A DNA stretch of 64,000 nucleotides from Pararobbsia silviterrae (GTDB lineage: Bacteria > Pseudomonadota > Gammaproteobacteria > Burkholderiales > Burkholderiaceae): contig NZ_RBZU01000002.1 in NCBI RefSeq assembly GCF_003628125.1, positions 62,001-126,000 of the forward strand, in the 5' to 3' direction. Positions 29,647-40,710 of this stretch are shown piece by piece. How positions within the stretch are numbered: the stretch's first letter is position 1; each line of letters starts with the position of its first letter. The notes under the pieces are model-generated. The model had not been told where the DNA came from and ran no database searches. It worked only from the letters and a program-made list of their open reading frames with translations. The translations under genes were made by a program, and so were the position numbers.

Positions 29647-30159
29647 ATGGCCGCGCAGTTCGTTCTCTGGTTGTTCCTCAATATCGGCGTGCCGATCTTC
29701 GCGCCGCTGTTCTCGCTGCTTTCGATGTCGCCCGTCATCGGCTCGCGTGCGTCGCATCAGATGATGTGCGCGTCGATTCGCGACGGCCAATTGTTCTGGG
29801 TCGCGATCGGCTTGTGCGCGGCCGGTACGTTCGAGGTGTTGACGGCCGAGTGCGCGCCGGCCGGGCCGGGCGTGCTGTGCGCGGTGTTCCTCGTCTGCTA
29901 CGGCATTGTGGGCTTCGGCTCGATCGTCGCGCTGAGCGCTGCCACGGTCGTCGGCCATTTTCGCCGAGCCATGAAGCGGCTGATGACGCCGACACGCTCC
30001 CCGCCGATGTCGCTCGATCAATATCGGGGCCTCATGGCCTTGGCCTCGATCCGCTCGCGCGGCATGTTTATCCGGTGGTCGATCCGATCCGCAACGTTCA
30101 GCGCCGTTGCGTGCGTCGGATTTCATTCGATGCAGATGGTCTGGTCGATGTTTTTTTAA
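29647..30159 (+). CDS. Hypothetical membrane protein
   Basis: Not recognised. The 170-residue protein has about four hydrophobic segments (about 5-28, 48-68, 80-102 and 148-166), with a basic cytoplasmic-type loop HFRRAMKRLMTPTRSPP between the third and fourth. ATG start with a GGGAGCG ribosome site. It follows the gltA terminator, so it has its own promoter, and is followed 25 bases later by a second tiny membrane protein, perhaps as a pair. Confidence 0.6.
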   Translation: MAAQFVLWLFLNIGVPIFAPLFSLLSMSPVIGSRASHQMMCASIRDGQLFWVAIGLCAAGTFEVLTAECAPAGPGVLCAVFLVCYGIVGFGSIVALSAATVVGHFRRAMKRLMTPTRSPPMSLDQYRGLMALASIRSRGMFIRWSIRSATFSAVACVGFHSMQMVWSMFF

Positions 30160-30184
30160 TCATCTTTTGAAGGGAGGTACAACG

Positions 30185-30349
30185 ATGAGAGACGCGGCAA
30201 TTCGCTTTCTGTCGTCCGAGAAAAATATGGCGCGCGTGATCGACGTGTGCGGATGGGCCATTACCATCGCGGGCGTGTGCGCGATCACGATCAGCGTCGT
30301 CGTGCATGTCGTGCTGTTGTGGCCGTACGTGGTCGACTATTTGAAGTGA
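30185..30349 (+). CDS. Hypothetical single-span small membrane protein
   Basis: A 54-residue product with a soluble N-terminal 20 residues (MRDAAIRFLSSEKNMARVID) and one long hydrophobic helix (WAITIAGVCAITISVVVHVV). The start at 30185 is supported by a strong GGGAGG ribosome site 10 bases upstream; the frame is open further back but without such a site. It lies 25 bases downstream of the other hypothetical membrane gene. Function unknown. Confidence 0.55.
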   Translation: MRDAAIRFLSSEKNMARVIDVCGWAITIAGVCAITISVVVHVVLLWPYVVDYLK

Positions 30350-30356
30350 TCTAGCT

Positions 30357-30386
30357 GGCGCGGCGACGGTTATTTTGCGCCGCGCC
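30357..30386 (+). terminator. Terminator-like hairpin after the small membrane genes
   Basis: Perfect 9-bp stem GGCGCGGCG/CGCCGCGCC with a 12-base loop, 7 bases after the stop codon. Only GGTTTCT follows, so termination strength is doubtful. Confidence 0.5.
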
Positions 30387-30487
30387 GGTTTCTCGGGTAT
30401 TGATTATCCTGGTAGTAAAAACACCAGATAATGAGCGAGATTAAGAAAAATTGAATGCACTTTGCCGGAAATTGAGCGGGTTTCTTG

Positions 30488-30496
30488 TGGCATAAT
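30488..30496 (+). promoter_or_regulatory. Candidate extended -10 promoter for leuC
   Basis: TGGCATAAT fits an extended -10 element and lies in the most AT-rich part of the 270-base spacer before leuC. A TTGAGC sits 13 bases upstream of the CATAAT, too close for a normal -35. Confidence 0.4.
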
Positions 30497-30619
30497 CGTC
30501 TCACATTCGATGCGGTACCAGGACAGCGAGAACGCCGAATTGCGCTATCGTGGGCCCGCATCGAATCCAACGAGATATTCCCCACCGGTGCCACGCACCG
30601 AACCGCAGTGATGACCATC

Positions 30620-32029
<1,410 letters not shown>

Positions 32030-32069
32030 ACATCATCCGATTGACGTCTAGTCTCAAGGAGAAGAACGC

Positions 32070-32606
32070 ATGAAGGCAAAGCAGGAGTCGTTGACTATTT
32101 CGAAGCGTTGGCTGGTCGCGGCGGTCGTCGCGAGCGCGGCGGCGCTCGCTGTTGCGCCGCACGCGCACGCCGATGAAGTGCATCCGGTCGACGACGCGAA
32201 GCAAGCGGGTCACGAGATCGGCAGCGATGCGAAAGAGGCCGGCCACGCGATCGGTGAGAAGAGCAGCGAGGTCGGGCACGCGATCGGCGAGAAAAGCAGC
32301 GAGGCGGGTCACGCGATCGGCGAAAAGAGCAGCGAGGCAGGTCACGCGATCAAGAACGACAGCAAGGCCGCGGGACACGAGGTCGGCGAGAAAAGCAAGG
32401 AAGCCGGTCACGCGGTGAGCGACAAGAGCAAGGAAGCCGGTCACGCGATCAAACGCGATTCGAAATCGGCCGCGCATAGCATCAAGGAAGGCGCCGAATC
32501 CGCGGGTCACGCGATCGGCGATGGTGCGAAAGCGGCGGGCCACGCGGTCGCGAGCGGTGTGAAGACCGTCGGCCACAAGATTCACGACGCGGTCACGAGC
32601 GGTTAA
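32070..32606 (+). CDS. Secreted 11-residue-repeat protein (LEA-like), unknown function
   Basis: A 178-residue protein with an N-terminal signal peptide (SKRWLVAAVVASAAALAVAP, cleavage near HAHADE). The rest, residues 46-178, is twelve back-to-back 11-residue repeats close to AGHAIGEKSSE. Gly-His at repeat positions 2-3 and alternating Lys/Glu at 7-11 would give an amphipathic, His-striped helix, like group 3 LEA proteins or apolipoprotein-type repeats. It has a good AAGGAG ribosome site. Other Burkholderiaceae often carry a small entericidin-like gene at this spot between leuC and leuD; this product is unrelated in sequence. A role in envelope protection or metal binding is only a guess. Confidence 0.75.
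   Translation: MKAKQESLTISKRWLVAAVVASAAALAVAPHAHADEVHPVDDAKQAGHEIGSDAKEAGHAIGEKSSEVGHAIGEKSSEAGHAIGEKSSEAGHAIKNDSKAAGHEVGEKSKEAGHAVSDKSKEAGHAIKRDSKSAAHSIKEGAESAGHAIGDGAKAAGHAVASGVKTVGHKIHDAVTSG
32205..32603 (+). repeat. Twelve 33-bp coding repeats
   Basis: In-frame 33-base units, each encoding one 11-residue repeat of the secreted protein. Units 2-4 are nearly identical at the DNA level (GGTCACGCGATCGGCGAGAA type); later units diverge more, suggesting recent duplication at the 5' end and older copies towards the 3' end. Confidence 0.85.
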
Positions 32607-32653
32607 CGGTTAACGCCCGAATGCCGTAACCGGATCCATTTCAGAGCCAGATC

Positions 32654-33304
32654 ATGGAAAAGTTTGTCGTACACACGGGGCTTGTCGCCCCGCTCGATCG
32701 CGAGAACGTCGATACGGACGCGATCATCCCGAAGCAGTTCCTCAAGTCGATCAAGCGCTCGGGCTTCGGTCCGAACCTGTTCGACGAATGGCGCTACCGT
32801 GACGTCGGACAACCGGGCCAGGACAATTCGAATCGTCCGCTGAACCCGGACTTCGTGTTGAATCAGGCGCGCTATCAAGGCGCGACCGTGCTGCTCTCGC
32901 GCAAGAACTTCGGCTGCGGCAGCTCGCGCGAGCACGCACCGTGGGCGCTCCAGCAGTACGGCTTCCGCGCGATCATCGCGCCGAGCTTCGCGGACATCTT
33001 CTTCAACAATTGCTTCAAGAACGGCTTGCTGCCGATCGCGCTGAGCGAACAGCAGGTCGATCATCTGTTCAACGAGACGTTTGCGTTCAACGGCTACCAG
33101 CTCACGGTCGATCTCGAAGCGCAAGTCGTGCGCGCGCCCGACGGCCGCGAATATGCGTTCGACGTGACGGCGTTCCGCAAATACTGTCTGCTCAACGGTT
33201 TTGACGATATCGGCCTGACCTTGCGTCACGCCGATCAGATCCGCGCGTTCGAAGCCGAACGTCTCGCGCGCCAGCCCTGGCTCGCGAACCGGCTGCCCGG
33301 CTGA
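32654..33304 (+). CDS. leuD: 3-isopropylmalate dehydratase small subunit
   Basis: Swivel domain partner of LeuC, supplying substrate-binding residues. The 216 residues begin [26 protein letters not shown] and contain [19 protein letters not shown] and [19 protein letters not shown], both diagnostic. Normal length. It lies 47 bases after the repeat-protein gene and 82 bases before leuB. Confidence 0.95.
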   Translation: MEKFVVHTGLVAPLDRENVDTDAIIPKQFLKSIKRSGFGPNLFDEWRYRDVGQPGQDNSNRPLNPDFVLNQARYQGATVLLSRKNFGCGSSREHAPWALQQYGFRAIIAPSFADIFFNNCFKNGLLPIALSEQQVDHLFNETFAFNGYQLTVDLEAQVVRAPDGREYAFDVTAFRKYCLLNGFDDIGLTLRHADQIRAFEAERLARQPWLANRLPG

Positions 33305-33319
33305 TCGATCGTTCGAACG

Positions 33320-33343
33320 CGCGCGCGGATCGATCCGCGCGCG
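33320..33343. other. 24-bp perfect GC palindrome between leuD and leuB
   Basis: Self-complementary sequence centred on GGATCGATCC, with arms of CG repeats, in the 82-base leuD-leuB spacer. There is no T tract; it could be a transcript-stabilising or attenuating stem. No other signal is seen in the spacer apart from the leuB ribosome site. Confidence 0.5.
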
Positions 33344-33386
33344 AACGTCATTGAATGTTCCTCCTGGAACGAAGGAAAACAGCTCC

Positions 33387-34454
33387 ATGAAGATTGCAGT
33401 TTTGCCCGGCGACGGGATCGGTCCCGAGATTGTCGCCGAAGCGGTCAACGTGCTGAACGCCCTCGGCGAATCGTTCACGCTCGAGGAGGCGCCCGTCGGC
33501 GGTGCCGGTTACGAGGCCAAAGGGCATCCGCTGCCCGATTCGACGCTCGACCTCGCGAAGCAGGCCGACGCGATCCTGTTCGGCGCCGTCGGCGACTGGA
33601 AATACGACAGCCTCGAGCGCGCGCTGCGCCCCGAGCAGGCGATTCTCGGTCTGCGCAAGCATCTGAGCCTGTTCGCGAACTTCCGTCCCGCGATCCTGTA
33701 CAAGGAACTCGCGAGCGCGTCGTCGCTGAAGCCCGAAGTCGTGTCGGGGCTCGATATCCTGATCGTGCGCGAACTCAACGGCGATATTTACTTCGGCCAG
33801 CCGCGCGGCGTGCGCGCGGCGCCCGACGGTCCGTTCGCGGGCGCGAAGGAAGGCTTCGACACGATGCGTTATAGTGAGCCCGAAGTGCAGCGCATCGCGC
33901 ATGTCGCATTTCAGGCCGCGCAGAAGCGCAACCGCAAGGTCACGAGCGTCGACAAGTCGAACGTGCTCGAAACGTCCCAGCTCTGGCGCGACACGATGAT
34001 CGAGGTCGCGAAGCAGTATCCGGACGTCGAGCTCTCGCATATGTATGTCGACAATGCGGCAATGCAGCTCGTCAAGGCGCCGAAGGCGTTCGACGTCGTC
34101 GTGACTGGCAATATGTTCGGCGACATCCTGTCGGACCAGGCCGCGATGCTGACGGGTTCGATCGGCATGTTGCCGTCGGCGTCGCTCGACAAGAGCAACA
34201 AAGGCTTGTACGAACCGTCGCATGGTTCGGCCCCCGATATCGCGGGCAAAGGCATCGCGAATCCGCTCGCGACGATCCTGTCGGCCGCGATGATGCTGCG
34301 CTATTCGCTCGGCAAGGCCGAACAGGCGGATCGCGTCGAGAATGCGGTCAAGGCGGTGCTCGCGCAGGGTCTGCGCACAGCCGACATCTGGTCGGAAGGC
34401 ACGACCAAAGTGGGGACTCAACAAATGGGCGCGGCAGTGGTCGCCGCGCTCTAG
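33387..34454 (+). CDS. leuB: 3-isopropylmalate dehydrogenase
   Basis: NAD-dependent oxidative decarboxylase giving 2-oxoisocaproate precursor in leucine synthesis. The 355 residues begin [16 protein letters not shown], include [14 protein letters not shown] and [14 protein letters not shown], and the NAD/metal motif [20 protein letters not shown]. The start at 33387 has a GAAGGA ribosome site and matches the family; the open frame upstream is not used. A terminator follows 21 bases after the stop. Confidence 0.96.
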   Translation: MKIAVLPGDGIGPEIVAEAVNVLNALGESFTLEEAPVGGAGYEAKGHPLPDSTLDLAKQADAILFGAVGDWKYDSLERALRPEQAILGLRKHLSLFANFRPAILYKELASASSLKPEVVSGLDILIVRELNGDIYFGQPRGVRAAPDGPFAGAKEGFDTMRYSEPEVQRIAHVAFQAAQKRNRKVTSVDKSNVLETSQLWRDTMIEVAKQYPDVELSHMYVDNAAMQLVKAPKAFDVVVTGNMFGDILSDQAAMLTGSIGMLPSASLDKSNKGLYEPSHGSAPDIAGKGIANPLATILSAAMMLRYSLGKAEQADRVENAVKAVLAQGLRTADIWSEGTTKVGTQQMGAAVVAAL

Positions 34455-34475
34455 CAGCGACGCCCGATCCTCAGG

Positions 34476-34512
34476 TGGCCGCTGCGGCAGGATGCAGCGG
34501 CCATTTTCGTTT
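34476..34512 (+). terminator. Rho-independent terminator after leuB
   Basis: 10-bp stem TGGCCGCTGC/GCAGCGGCCA with an 8-base loop, followed by TTTTCGTTT. It separates the leu genes from asd. Confidence 0.88.
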
Positions 34513-34662
34513 GACGGGCCGAATTCGGGTAATTTCTGTTTTTTTGGGCGGCAACGGCGCGGTTTTGCGCTGAATGAAGGCCAGGTCGGCGATACTGGCG
34601 GGTACGGCGCAAGCAGTGCAGCTCAGTGCCGGTGGTGAAAACGCGAAGCGAGTGAGAGAGAA

Positions 34663-35826
34663 ATGAAGACTGTGGGTCTCGTAGGTTGGCGCGGTATGGT
34701 GGGCTCGGTGCTCATGCAGCGCATGCAGGAAGAAAACGATTTTGCGCTGATCGAGCCGGTGTTCTTCAGCACGAGCAATACGGGCGGCGCGGCGCCGTCG
34801 TTCGCCAAAAACGAGACCACACTCAAAGACGCGACAAGCATCGACGACCTGCGCAAGTGCGACATCATCATCACGTGCCAGGGCGGCGACTACACGAACG
34901 ACGTGTTCCCGAAGCTGCGCGCGGCCGGTTGGGACGGCTACTGGATCGATGCGGCGTCGTCGCTGCGCATGAAGGACGACGCGCTGATCGTGCTCGATCC
35001 GGTCAACCTCGACGTGATCCGCAACGGCCTCAAGAAGGGCGTCAAGAATTTCATCGGCGGCAACTGCACGGTCAGCCTCATGCTGATGGCGCTCGGCGGC
35101 CTGTTCCGCGAAAACCTCATCGAGTGGACGACCGCGATGACGTATCAGGCGGCATCGGGCGCGGGCGCTCAGAACATGCGTGAGCTGCTCAAGCAGATGG
35201 GCACCGTGCATGACGCGGTGGCCGACAAGCTCGCGAACCCGTCGTCGGCGATTCTCGATATCGATCGTGGCGTGATCGACACGATGCGCGGCGATGCGAT
35301 GCCGATCGACCATTTCGGCGTGCCGCTCGCCGGCTCGCTGATTCCGTGGATCGACAAGGATCTCGGCAACGGGATGTCGAAGGAAGAGTGGAAGGGCGGC
35401 GCCGAAGCGAACAAGATTCTCGGCAAGCCCGCGATGGGCGAGCCGGGTTGCGTGCCCGTCGACGGCCTCTGCGTGCGCATCGGCGCGATGCGGTGCCACT
35501 CGCAGGCGCTGACGATCAAGCTCACGAAGGACGTGTCGCTCGACGAGATCGAGGCCATCGTCGCGTCGGGCAACGACTGGGTCAAGGTCGTGCCGAATAC
35601 GCGCGACGCGTCGATTCGCGATCTGACGCCGACGGCGGTCACCGGTTCGCTCCACGTGCCGGTCGGCCGTTTCCGCAAGCTCGCGATGGGCGGCGAGTAT
35701 CTGTCGGCCTTCACGGTCGGCGATCAACTGCTCTGGGGCGCGGCCGAACCGCTGCGCCGCATGCTGCGGATCCTGCTCGACGCCGAGCAGACCGCGGGTC
35801 AGCGCGATTCGCACGCGTACGCGTAA
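34663..35826 (+). CDS. asd: Aspartate-semialdehyde dehydrogenase
   Basis: NADPH-dependent enzyme making aspartate semialdehyde for lysine/diaminopimelate, threonine and methionine. The 387-residue gamma-proteobacterial-type protein has the nucleotide loop [11 protein letters not shown] (7-17), the active-site cysteine C135 in [11 protein letters not shown], and the histidine/arginine site in [16 protein letters not shown] start with a weak GAGAGA ribosome site. It has its own leader (150 bases after the leuB terminator) and a terminator 168 bases after the stop. Confidence 0.96.
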   Translation: MKTVGLVGWRGMVGSVLMQRMQEENDFALIEPVFFSTSNTGGAAPSFAKNETTLKDATSIDDLRKCDIIITCQGGDYTNDVFPKLRAAGWDGYWIDAASSLRMKDDALIVLDPVNLDVIRNGLKKGVKNFIGGNCTVSLMLMALGGLFRENLIEWTTAMTYQAASGAGAQNMRELLKQMGTVHDAVADKLANPSSAILDIDRGVIDTMRGDAMPIDHFGVPLAGSLIPWIDKDLGNGMSKEEWKGGAEANKILGKPAMGEPGCVPVDGLCVRIGAMRCHSQALTIKLTKDVSLDEIEAIVASGNDWVKVVPNTRDASIRDLTPTAVTGSLHVPVGRFRKLAMGGEYLSAFTVGDQLLWGAAEPLRRMLRILLDAEQTAGQRDSHAYA

Positions 35827-36139
35827 TCAATCGGTCGGGACAGTGTGACGCGACGCGCCACACTGCAGCCCTTGCACCGGCCTGTCGGCGATCGTACGCG
35901 GCCGGCGCATATCGGGCGAATTCGGAATACAGGATTCATTTCGGCTCGTGCTAACCTTGGGCCCAGCAGGCGGCCTATTCTCTGGTTGGCGTCAAAGAGC
36001 GCCGCGTTCGCGCGGCGCTCTTTTTGCATTTAAAACTTTGACGGACGCAGCGGACGCTGCAGTCTGAACGGCGCGCGGATCGGCGCGCGAAGCGGGCGGG
36101 CCGATCGGGTGCTCGTCGAAAGCCTTGTCCGGGAGTGTG
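35827..36139. other. asd-fimV intergenic region
   Basis: 313 bases with no supported gene. It contains a strong terminator at 35994-36025, 168 bases after asd. That distance leaves room for a long asd 3' untranslated region or a small RNA, but I see no clear promoter. The last 110 bases are the fimV leader. Confidence 0.6.
35994..36025 (+). terminator. Strong terminator with TTCG tetraloop
   Basis: 13-bp perfect stem AAAGAGCGCCGCG/CGCGGCGCTCTTT closed by a TTCG loop, continuing into a T tract (36021-36025). It is among the clearest terminators in the window. Confidence 0.93.
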
Positions 36140-38956
36140 ATGATCGTGTTAGACCGACTGGTGCGTCGTGATGCAGCGCCAGCAGTGTGGAAGACCACCG
36201 CGCTTGCGTGGTCGATCGCGGCGCTCGCCGCGAGTTCGGTGGCCGCGCACGCACAAGGCCAGGCACCCGCTTCGACATCGACGCACCCGTCGGCGGCCGG
36301 CGTCGCACCCGCCGGGCAGCTCGGCGCGGCGCCGCAGGCCGCTTCCGCGGCGGCGTTGCCCGAACACTATGCGGTCCAGAAGGGGCAGTCGCTGCTCGAC
36401 GTCGCCGCCGCGCTCACGCTGTCGGACGACAAGACCGTCAAGCAGAACATGGCGAAGGCCCTGTTCGACGCGAATCCGAACGCGTTCTACGCGAACAATC
36501 CGAGCCGGATGAAGGCCGGCGCCGTGCTTGCCGTGCCGCGTCCGGGGGCGAGTGCCGATGCGTCCGCTTCGGCGTCCGCGGCAGCCGCTGCAAGCGGCGC
36601 GACTCAGGCGCATGCCGCTGTCGGTGCCTCGCAAGGCGCCGCGACCGCGTCGGCGCCATCGAGTTCTCCGACCGGAACGAGTACGGCGACGGCGTCCAAG
36701 AGTGCGCCGGCGACGGCCACGAGCCTCTCCGCCGCGTCGGCTTCAACGGCGGCGGCTGTGTTGTCCGCGTCGAACGCGCCGGCTGCCTCGGCCACGCTGG
36801 CCGCGTCGAACGGATCGGCGGCCACGGGCGCGCCGGCATCGACGGCCGGATCGGCGTCGGCATCGAGTGCCGTGGCGACGACGAACGCCGCAAGCGCATC
36901 GAACGTGACCGCCGCATCGAGTGAGGCTGCCGCTGCTGCACCAGCAGCCTCATCGATTTCATCCGCGTCGCAGACATCGGTCGCCAACCCTGCCGCTTCG
37001 GCGTCCGCAGCGGCAACCGATACCGGCGCCGCAGCGAGCGGCGCACAGACGGGCGCGCCCGCCAACGCGGCGTCGGCCTCGCACGCGTGGACCGGCAGTA
37101 TCCAGCCCGCGCCGGTTTCGGCGCCGCTCGCGACCGCTGTCCCCGCGAGCGGTGCGGCGCGCGCCGACGCGCCCGCGCAGAACGTGTCGAGTCTCCAGCA
37201 ACTGCTCCAGTTGAAGAATCGCGTCCTGGCCGCGATGCAGGCGCATGGCCTGGGCGCAGCCGCGTCCGCGCCGCGCGCGGGCGGCACATCGTCGGCTTCG
37301 GCGTCCGGGGCGGCGGGATCGGTGGGATCGGCGACGCCCCAGGCCGGATTGCGCGGACCGCTCGCGCTGCCCGCCGCGCTGGCCGTGCTGATCGTCGTCC
37401 TGCTCGGCATCTGGGTCTGCTTGCCCGCGCGGCGTCGGAAGTCGCCGCATCTCGGCGACGACGCGTTGTCGTCTGCCGATACGGGTGTGTCCGGCGATCC
37501 GGCGGACGATGCGTCCCGCGATGCCGACACCGTCGAACCGTCGGGATCGCGGACCGCCGACACCGCCAAATCGCGCTTGACGTCGGGACGCGCCTCGCGC
37601 GACATCCCGCGCGGACAACCGCCCGAAGACGATTCGATCTTCGACGCCGCCGCCGCACATGAAGCGCCCGCGCAGCCGCCGTACGAATTCGGCGCGGCAG
37701 GCAGCATGTCGCCGCAGGATCCGCAACGCGGTGCATTTGCCGAAACGCGGACGCCGTTCGACACCGGCTTGCTGCTCGGCTTGCTCGAAATGCACGCGCA
37801 TCGCCGCGAAATCGATCGCTTCCAGGAAACGGCGCACGAACTCTGGGAACTGACCGATGGCGAGGGCGCAGACTGGGCGCGAGCTGCCGAACTCGGCCGC
37901 CGCATCGATCCCGACAATCCGCTTTACGCGAACGATCCGTTTGCCGCGTATCGCACGCAGCACGGCGCGTCCGAGGCTGGTCTCGTCAAGCCGATGCCCG
38001 ACGTCGATCTGAATCTGCCCGTCGATGATGCCGCGGCCCCCGACGCGTCGCGCGGCGAGACGGCCGGCGATCAGCCCGCACGCCCGAGCGCCGCGCCCGA
38101 GTCGCCCTCGGCGCCGCGCGGGCCGGTCGATCTCTCGTGGCTCGACGCGCCCTCGGCGGGCGCGCGCGAGGCGTTTCAACCGCATACGCCCGCGGGTTCA
38201 CCGCCCGCGCGTGACAATGCCGCACTGCCCGAGGCGCGGCAGCCCGAGCACGTGCCGGTGGCCGATCCGCGTCTCGCGACGTCGCTTGGCGAGCCCGATG
38301 CAGGTCCTGCGCCGGTCGGTGAATCGCTGACGCGCGGTACCGCGGGTGCGGGCGCCGTCGCGGGACTCGGCGCGCCGAGCGGGGCGAGCAGCGTGACGCC
38401 GGCCGGAACCGAGCAGACTGACGCGGCGCCGCCCGACGCGCGCCGACATGACGATGCGGGCGAGCCGCCGGCCCTCGACGGCGACGCCGCGCAGGCGAGC
38501 GGTGCAAGCGACGCCAGCGACACCAGCGCCGATGCGCCTGGCGCGAACGCCCCCGAAGCGACGGAGAGTCCGGACCGCGCGCGCGATGCGAGCCGCCCGC
38601 TGTTCTCGGGCGACGCCGTGCGCACGTCGGCGCTGCGCGACGCGCAGCGCGGGAACCTGCTGCGAGACGAGCCGCCGCCGTTGCCGCCGCCGCTCTCGCC
38701 GGGCCTGGGCGCGGCCGGTTTCGGCGCGCTCAATCTCGACTTCGATCTCGAACTGACGCCGAACGCCGCGGCACCTGGTTCGACGCCGACGTCGCACGAT
38801 CTCGCGACGATCGCGCTCAACAAGCTCGATCTCGCTGCCGAATATGTCGAACTCGGAGACCGTGCGGGCGCGCGCACCTTGCTCAACGAAGTGCTCGCAA
38901 CGCACGACCTCGCGACGCGCGAACGCGCGCAGGCGCTGCTCGATTCGCTCAAATGA
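36140..38956 (+). CDS. fimV: FimV-family inner-membrane protein with LysM-like domain
   Basis: Polar scaffold protein; in Pseudomonas FimV organises type IV pilus function, cAMP production and polar placement. The 938-residue product has a hydrophobic N-terminal export signal, a LysM-like module at about 75-135 ([39 protein letters not shown]), and a 200-residue Ala/Ser-rich region. One transmembrane helix is near 410-430 ([20 protein letters not shown]), then an acidic disordered cytoplasmic part and the C-terminal FimV domain ([20 protein letters not shown]) at about 880-938. ATG 36140 has a GGGAG site. truA starts 7 bases after its stop. Confidence 0.88.
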   Translation: MIVLDRLVRRDAAPAVWKTTALAWSIAALAASSVAAHAQGQAPASTSTHPSAAGVAPAGQLGAAPQAASAAALPEHYAVQKGQSLLDVAAALTLSDDKTVKQNMAKALFDANPNAFYANNPSRMKAGAVLAVPRPGASADASASASAAAAASGATQAHAAVGASQGAATASAPSSSPTGTSTATASKSAPATATSLSAASASTAAAVLSASNAPAASATLAASNGSAATGAPASTAGSASASSAVATTNAASASNVTAASSEAAAAAPAASSISSASQTSVANPAASASAAATDTGAAASGAQTGAPANAASASHAWTGSIQPAPVSAPLATAVPASGAARADAPAQNVSSLQQLLQLKNRVLAAMQAHGLGAAASAPRAGGTSSASASGAAGSVGSATPQAGLRGPLALPAALAVLIVVLLGIWVCLPARRRKSPHLGDDALSSADTGVSGDPADDASRDADTVEPSGSRTADTAKSRLTSGRASRDIPRGQPPEDDSIFDAAAAHEAPAQPPYEFGAAGSMSPQDPQRGAFAETRTPFDTGLLLGLLEMHAHRREIDRFQETAHELWELTDGEGADWARAAELGRRIDPDNPLYANDPFAAYRTQHGASEAGLVKPMPDVDLNLPVDDAAAPDASRGETAGDQPARPSAAPESPSAPRGPVDLSWLDAPSAGAREAFQPHTPAGSPPARDNAALPEARQPEHVPVADPRLATSLGEPDAGPAPVGESLTRGTAGAGAVAGLGAPSGASSVTPAGTEQTDAAPPDARRHDDAGEPPALDGDAAQASGASDASDTSADAPGANAPEATESPDRARDASRPLFSGDAVRTSALRDAQRGNLLRDEPPPLPPPLSPGLGAAGFGALNLDFDLELTPNAAAPGSTPTSHDLATIALNKLDLAAEYVELGDRAGARTLLNEVLATHDLATRERAQALLDSLK

Positions 38957-38963
38957 CGTCGCG

Positions 38964-39761
38964 ATGCGCATAGCACTGGGTCTGCAATACGACGGGGCCG
39001 CTTTTTGCGGCTGGCAATCGCAACCGCACGGCAACACGGTCCAGGACGAGGTCGAGCGCGCCCTCAAGGCGTTCGCGACGGTGCCCCTGCAGACCGTCGT
39101 CGCGGGACGTACCGATACGGGCGTGCATGCGCTCGGCCAAGTGCTGCATTTCGATACCGACCTCGAACGCGAGCCTTTTTCGTGGGTGCGCGGCGTCAAC
39201 GCGTTTCTGCCGCCGACCGTCGCGATCCAATGGTCGAAGCCCGTCAGCGAGACGTTCCACGCGCGATTCGCGGCGTTCGAGCGCACCTACTACTACGTGC
39301 TCTACGTGCATCCGGTCCGCGCGCCGATGCTCGCGCGCCGTGCGGGCTGGGTGCATACGCCGCTCGACGTCGAGGCGATGCGCGAGGCCGCGCGGCACTG
39401 GATCGGCGAACACGATTTCTCGTCGTTCCGCTCGTCCGAGTGCCAGTCGAAGACGCCGGTCAAGCACGTCTACGACATCGATATCCAGACGCGCGGGGCG
39501 TTCGTGCATTTCCGCTTTCGCGCGAATGCGTTTCTTCATCACATGGTGCGCAATCTGATGGGCTGCCTGCTCAGCGTCGGTCGCGGGCGCGAGCGGCCCG
39601 AATGGGCGGGCGCCGTCCTCGCGGCGCGTGACCGCAAGGCCGCGGCGCCGACCTTCATGCCCGACGGACTGTATCTGGCGGACGTCGGTTATCCGGCCGA
39701 ATTCGATTTGCCGCCGGCCAATCTGCGCAGCGAAGCCTGGAGCGAGGTCTGGGGCGCCTAG
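38964..39761 (+). CDS. truA: tRNA pseudouridine(38-40) synthase
   Basis: Modifies uridines 38-40 of the anticodon stem. The 265-residue protein starts [20 protein letters not shown] and has the catalytic aspartate D51 in [16 protein letters not shown], plus [17 protein letters not shown] near the C-terminus. The frame is open further upstream inside fimV, but the ATG at 38964, 7 bases after the fimV stop, fits the family. truA upstream of the trp and acc genes is a conserved order in this group. Confidence 0.95.
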   Translation: MRIALGLQYDGAAFCGWQSQPHGNTVQDEVERALKAFATVPLQTVVAGRTDTGVHALGQVLHFDTDLEREPFSWVRGVNAFLPPTVAIQWSKPVSETFHARFAAFERTYYYVLYVHPVRAPMLARRAGWVHTPLDVEAMREAARHWIGEHDFSSFRSSECQSKTPVKHVYDIDIQTRGAFVHFRFRANAFLHHMVRNLMGCLLSVGRGRERPEWAGAVLAARDRKAAAPTFMPDGLYLADVGYPAEFDLPPANLRSEAWSEVWGA

Positions 39762-39781
39762 CCGAGGCTGTCTGCCCTCGG

Positions 39782-39787
39782 TAAAAT
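39782..39787 (+). promoter_or_regulatory. Candidate -10 box for trpF
   Basis: TAAAAT, 69 bases upstream of the trpF ATG in the 95-base truA-trpF spacer. No good -35 partner is seen. Confidence 0.35.
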
Positions 39788-39856
39788 CGCGATCGCGTGC
39801 GTTCCGCGCGCGACGCCCATGCGGCGATTTGACCGCCTTCCCGCTCCCGAACCTCG

Positions 39857-40612
39857 ATGGCTCCCTTGACGCCGGCCCCCTTGATGCAGACGCTCCCCGA
39901 ATCCCATCCGACGCGCGCCCAACTGCGCACACGCATCAAGCTGTGCGGACTCTCGCGCGTCGAGGACGTCGAGCATGCGGTCGCGCTCGGCGCGGATGCG
40001 ATCGGGATGGTCTTCTATCCGCCGAGCCCGCGCGCGATCAGCGTGTCGCAGGCGATCCAGCTCGCGCGCCTTGTGCCGCCGTTCGTGACGATCGTCGGCT
40101 TGTTCGTGAATCCCGACGAGGCGTTCGTGCGCGAGGTCGCGAACGCGTTGCCGCTCGGCGCGCTGCAGTTGCATGGCGACGAGACGCCCGAGCAGTGCAA
40201 GCGGCTGTCGAGCGCGGCGCGCTTGCCTTGGCTCAAGGCGATTCGGGTCAAAGCGGATTCCACGCGCGCCGATTTGGTAGAATCATCCGTCAACTATGCG
40301 GCCGCGCAGGGCTTGCTGCTCGACGCGCACGTCGAGGGCTACGGCGGCGGCGGAAAGGTGTTCGATTGGTCAATCATTCCCGAAGAGCTCGCGCATCGGG
40401 CCGTTTTAAGTGGTGGCTTGAACGCGCAAAACGTCCGTGAGGCCATTGCCCGCGTGCGCCCGTTCGCTGTCGATGTCTCGAGCGGCATCGAAGTCGAAGG
40501 GGTGCGGGGCGTGAAGGATCACGCCCGGATGACGGCGTTTGTGCACGCGGTGCGCGCACAGGACGCTCTTGAATGCCTTGAGGCCGATTCGGAACACGGC
40601 GCGCGCGATTGA
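39857..40612 (+). CDS. trpF: Phosphoribosylanthranilate isomerase
   Basis: TIM-barrel enzyme of tryptophan synthesis. The 251-residue product has the general-base cysteine C30 in RIKLCGLSRVEDV, IGLFVNPDEA-type strand VGLFVNPDEAFV, LQLHGDE, the general-acid aspartate in LLLDAHVEGYGGGGKVFDW, and AVDVSSGIEVEGVRGVKD. The N-terminal 25 residues exceed the family's usual start, so translation could begin at M10. It is followed by trpB after 98 bases. Confidence 0.94.
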   Translation: MAPLTPAPLMQTLPESHPTRAQLRTRIKLCGLSRVEDVEHAVALGADAIGMVFYPPSPRAISVSQAIQLARLVPPFVTIVGLFVNPDEAFVREVANALPLGALQLHGDETPEQCKRLSSAARLPWLKAIRVKADSTRADLVESSVNYAAAQGLLLDAHVEGYGGGGKVFDWSIIPEELAHRAVLSGGLNAQNVREAIARVRPFAVDVSSGIEVEGVRGVKDHARMTAFVHAVRAQDALECLEADSEHGARD

Positions 40613-40641
40613 TGCGCGCCGGCGCGGACCGCCGCGATATC

Positions 40642-40665
40642 GAGATAGCGAGATAGCGAGATAGC
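40642..40665. repeat. Three perfect 8-bp tandem repeats
   Basis: GAGATAGC three times in a row in the trpF-trpB spacer, preceded by a related CGATATC. As a short perfect tract it could vary in copy number by slippage. It lies 45 bases before the trpB start. Confidence 0.75.
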
Positions 40666-40710
40666 GCGGGATGCATCCGATTTTCCGTCGGCCACTGACG
40701 GAGCCAGACC

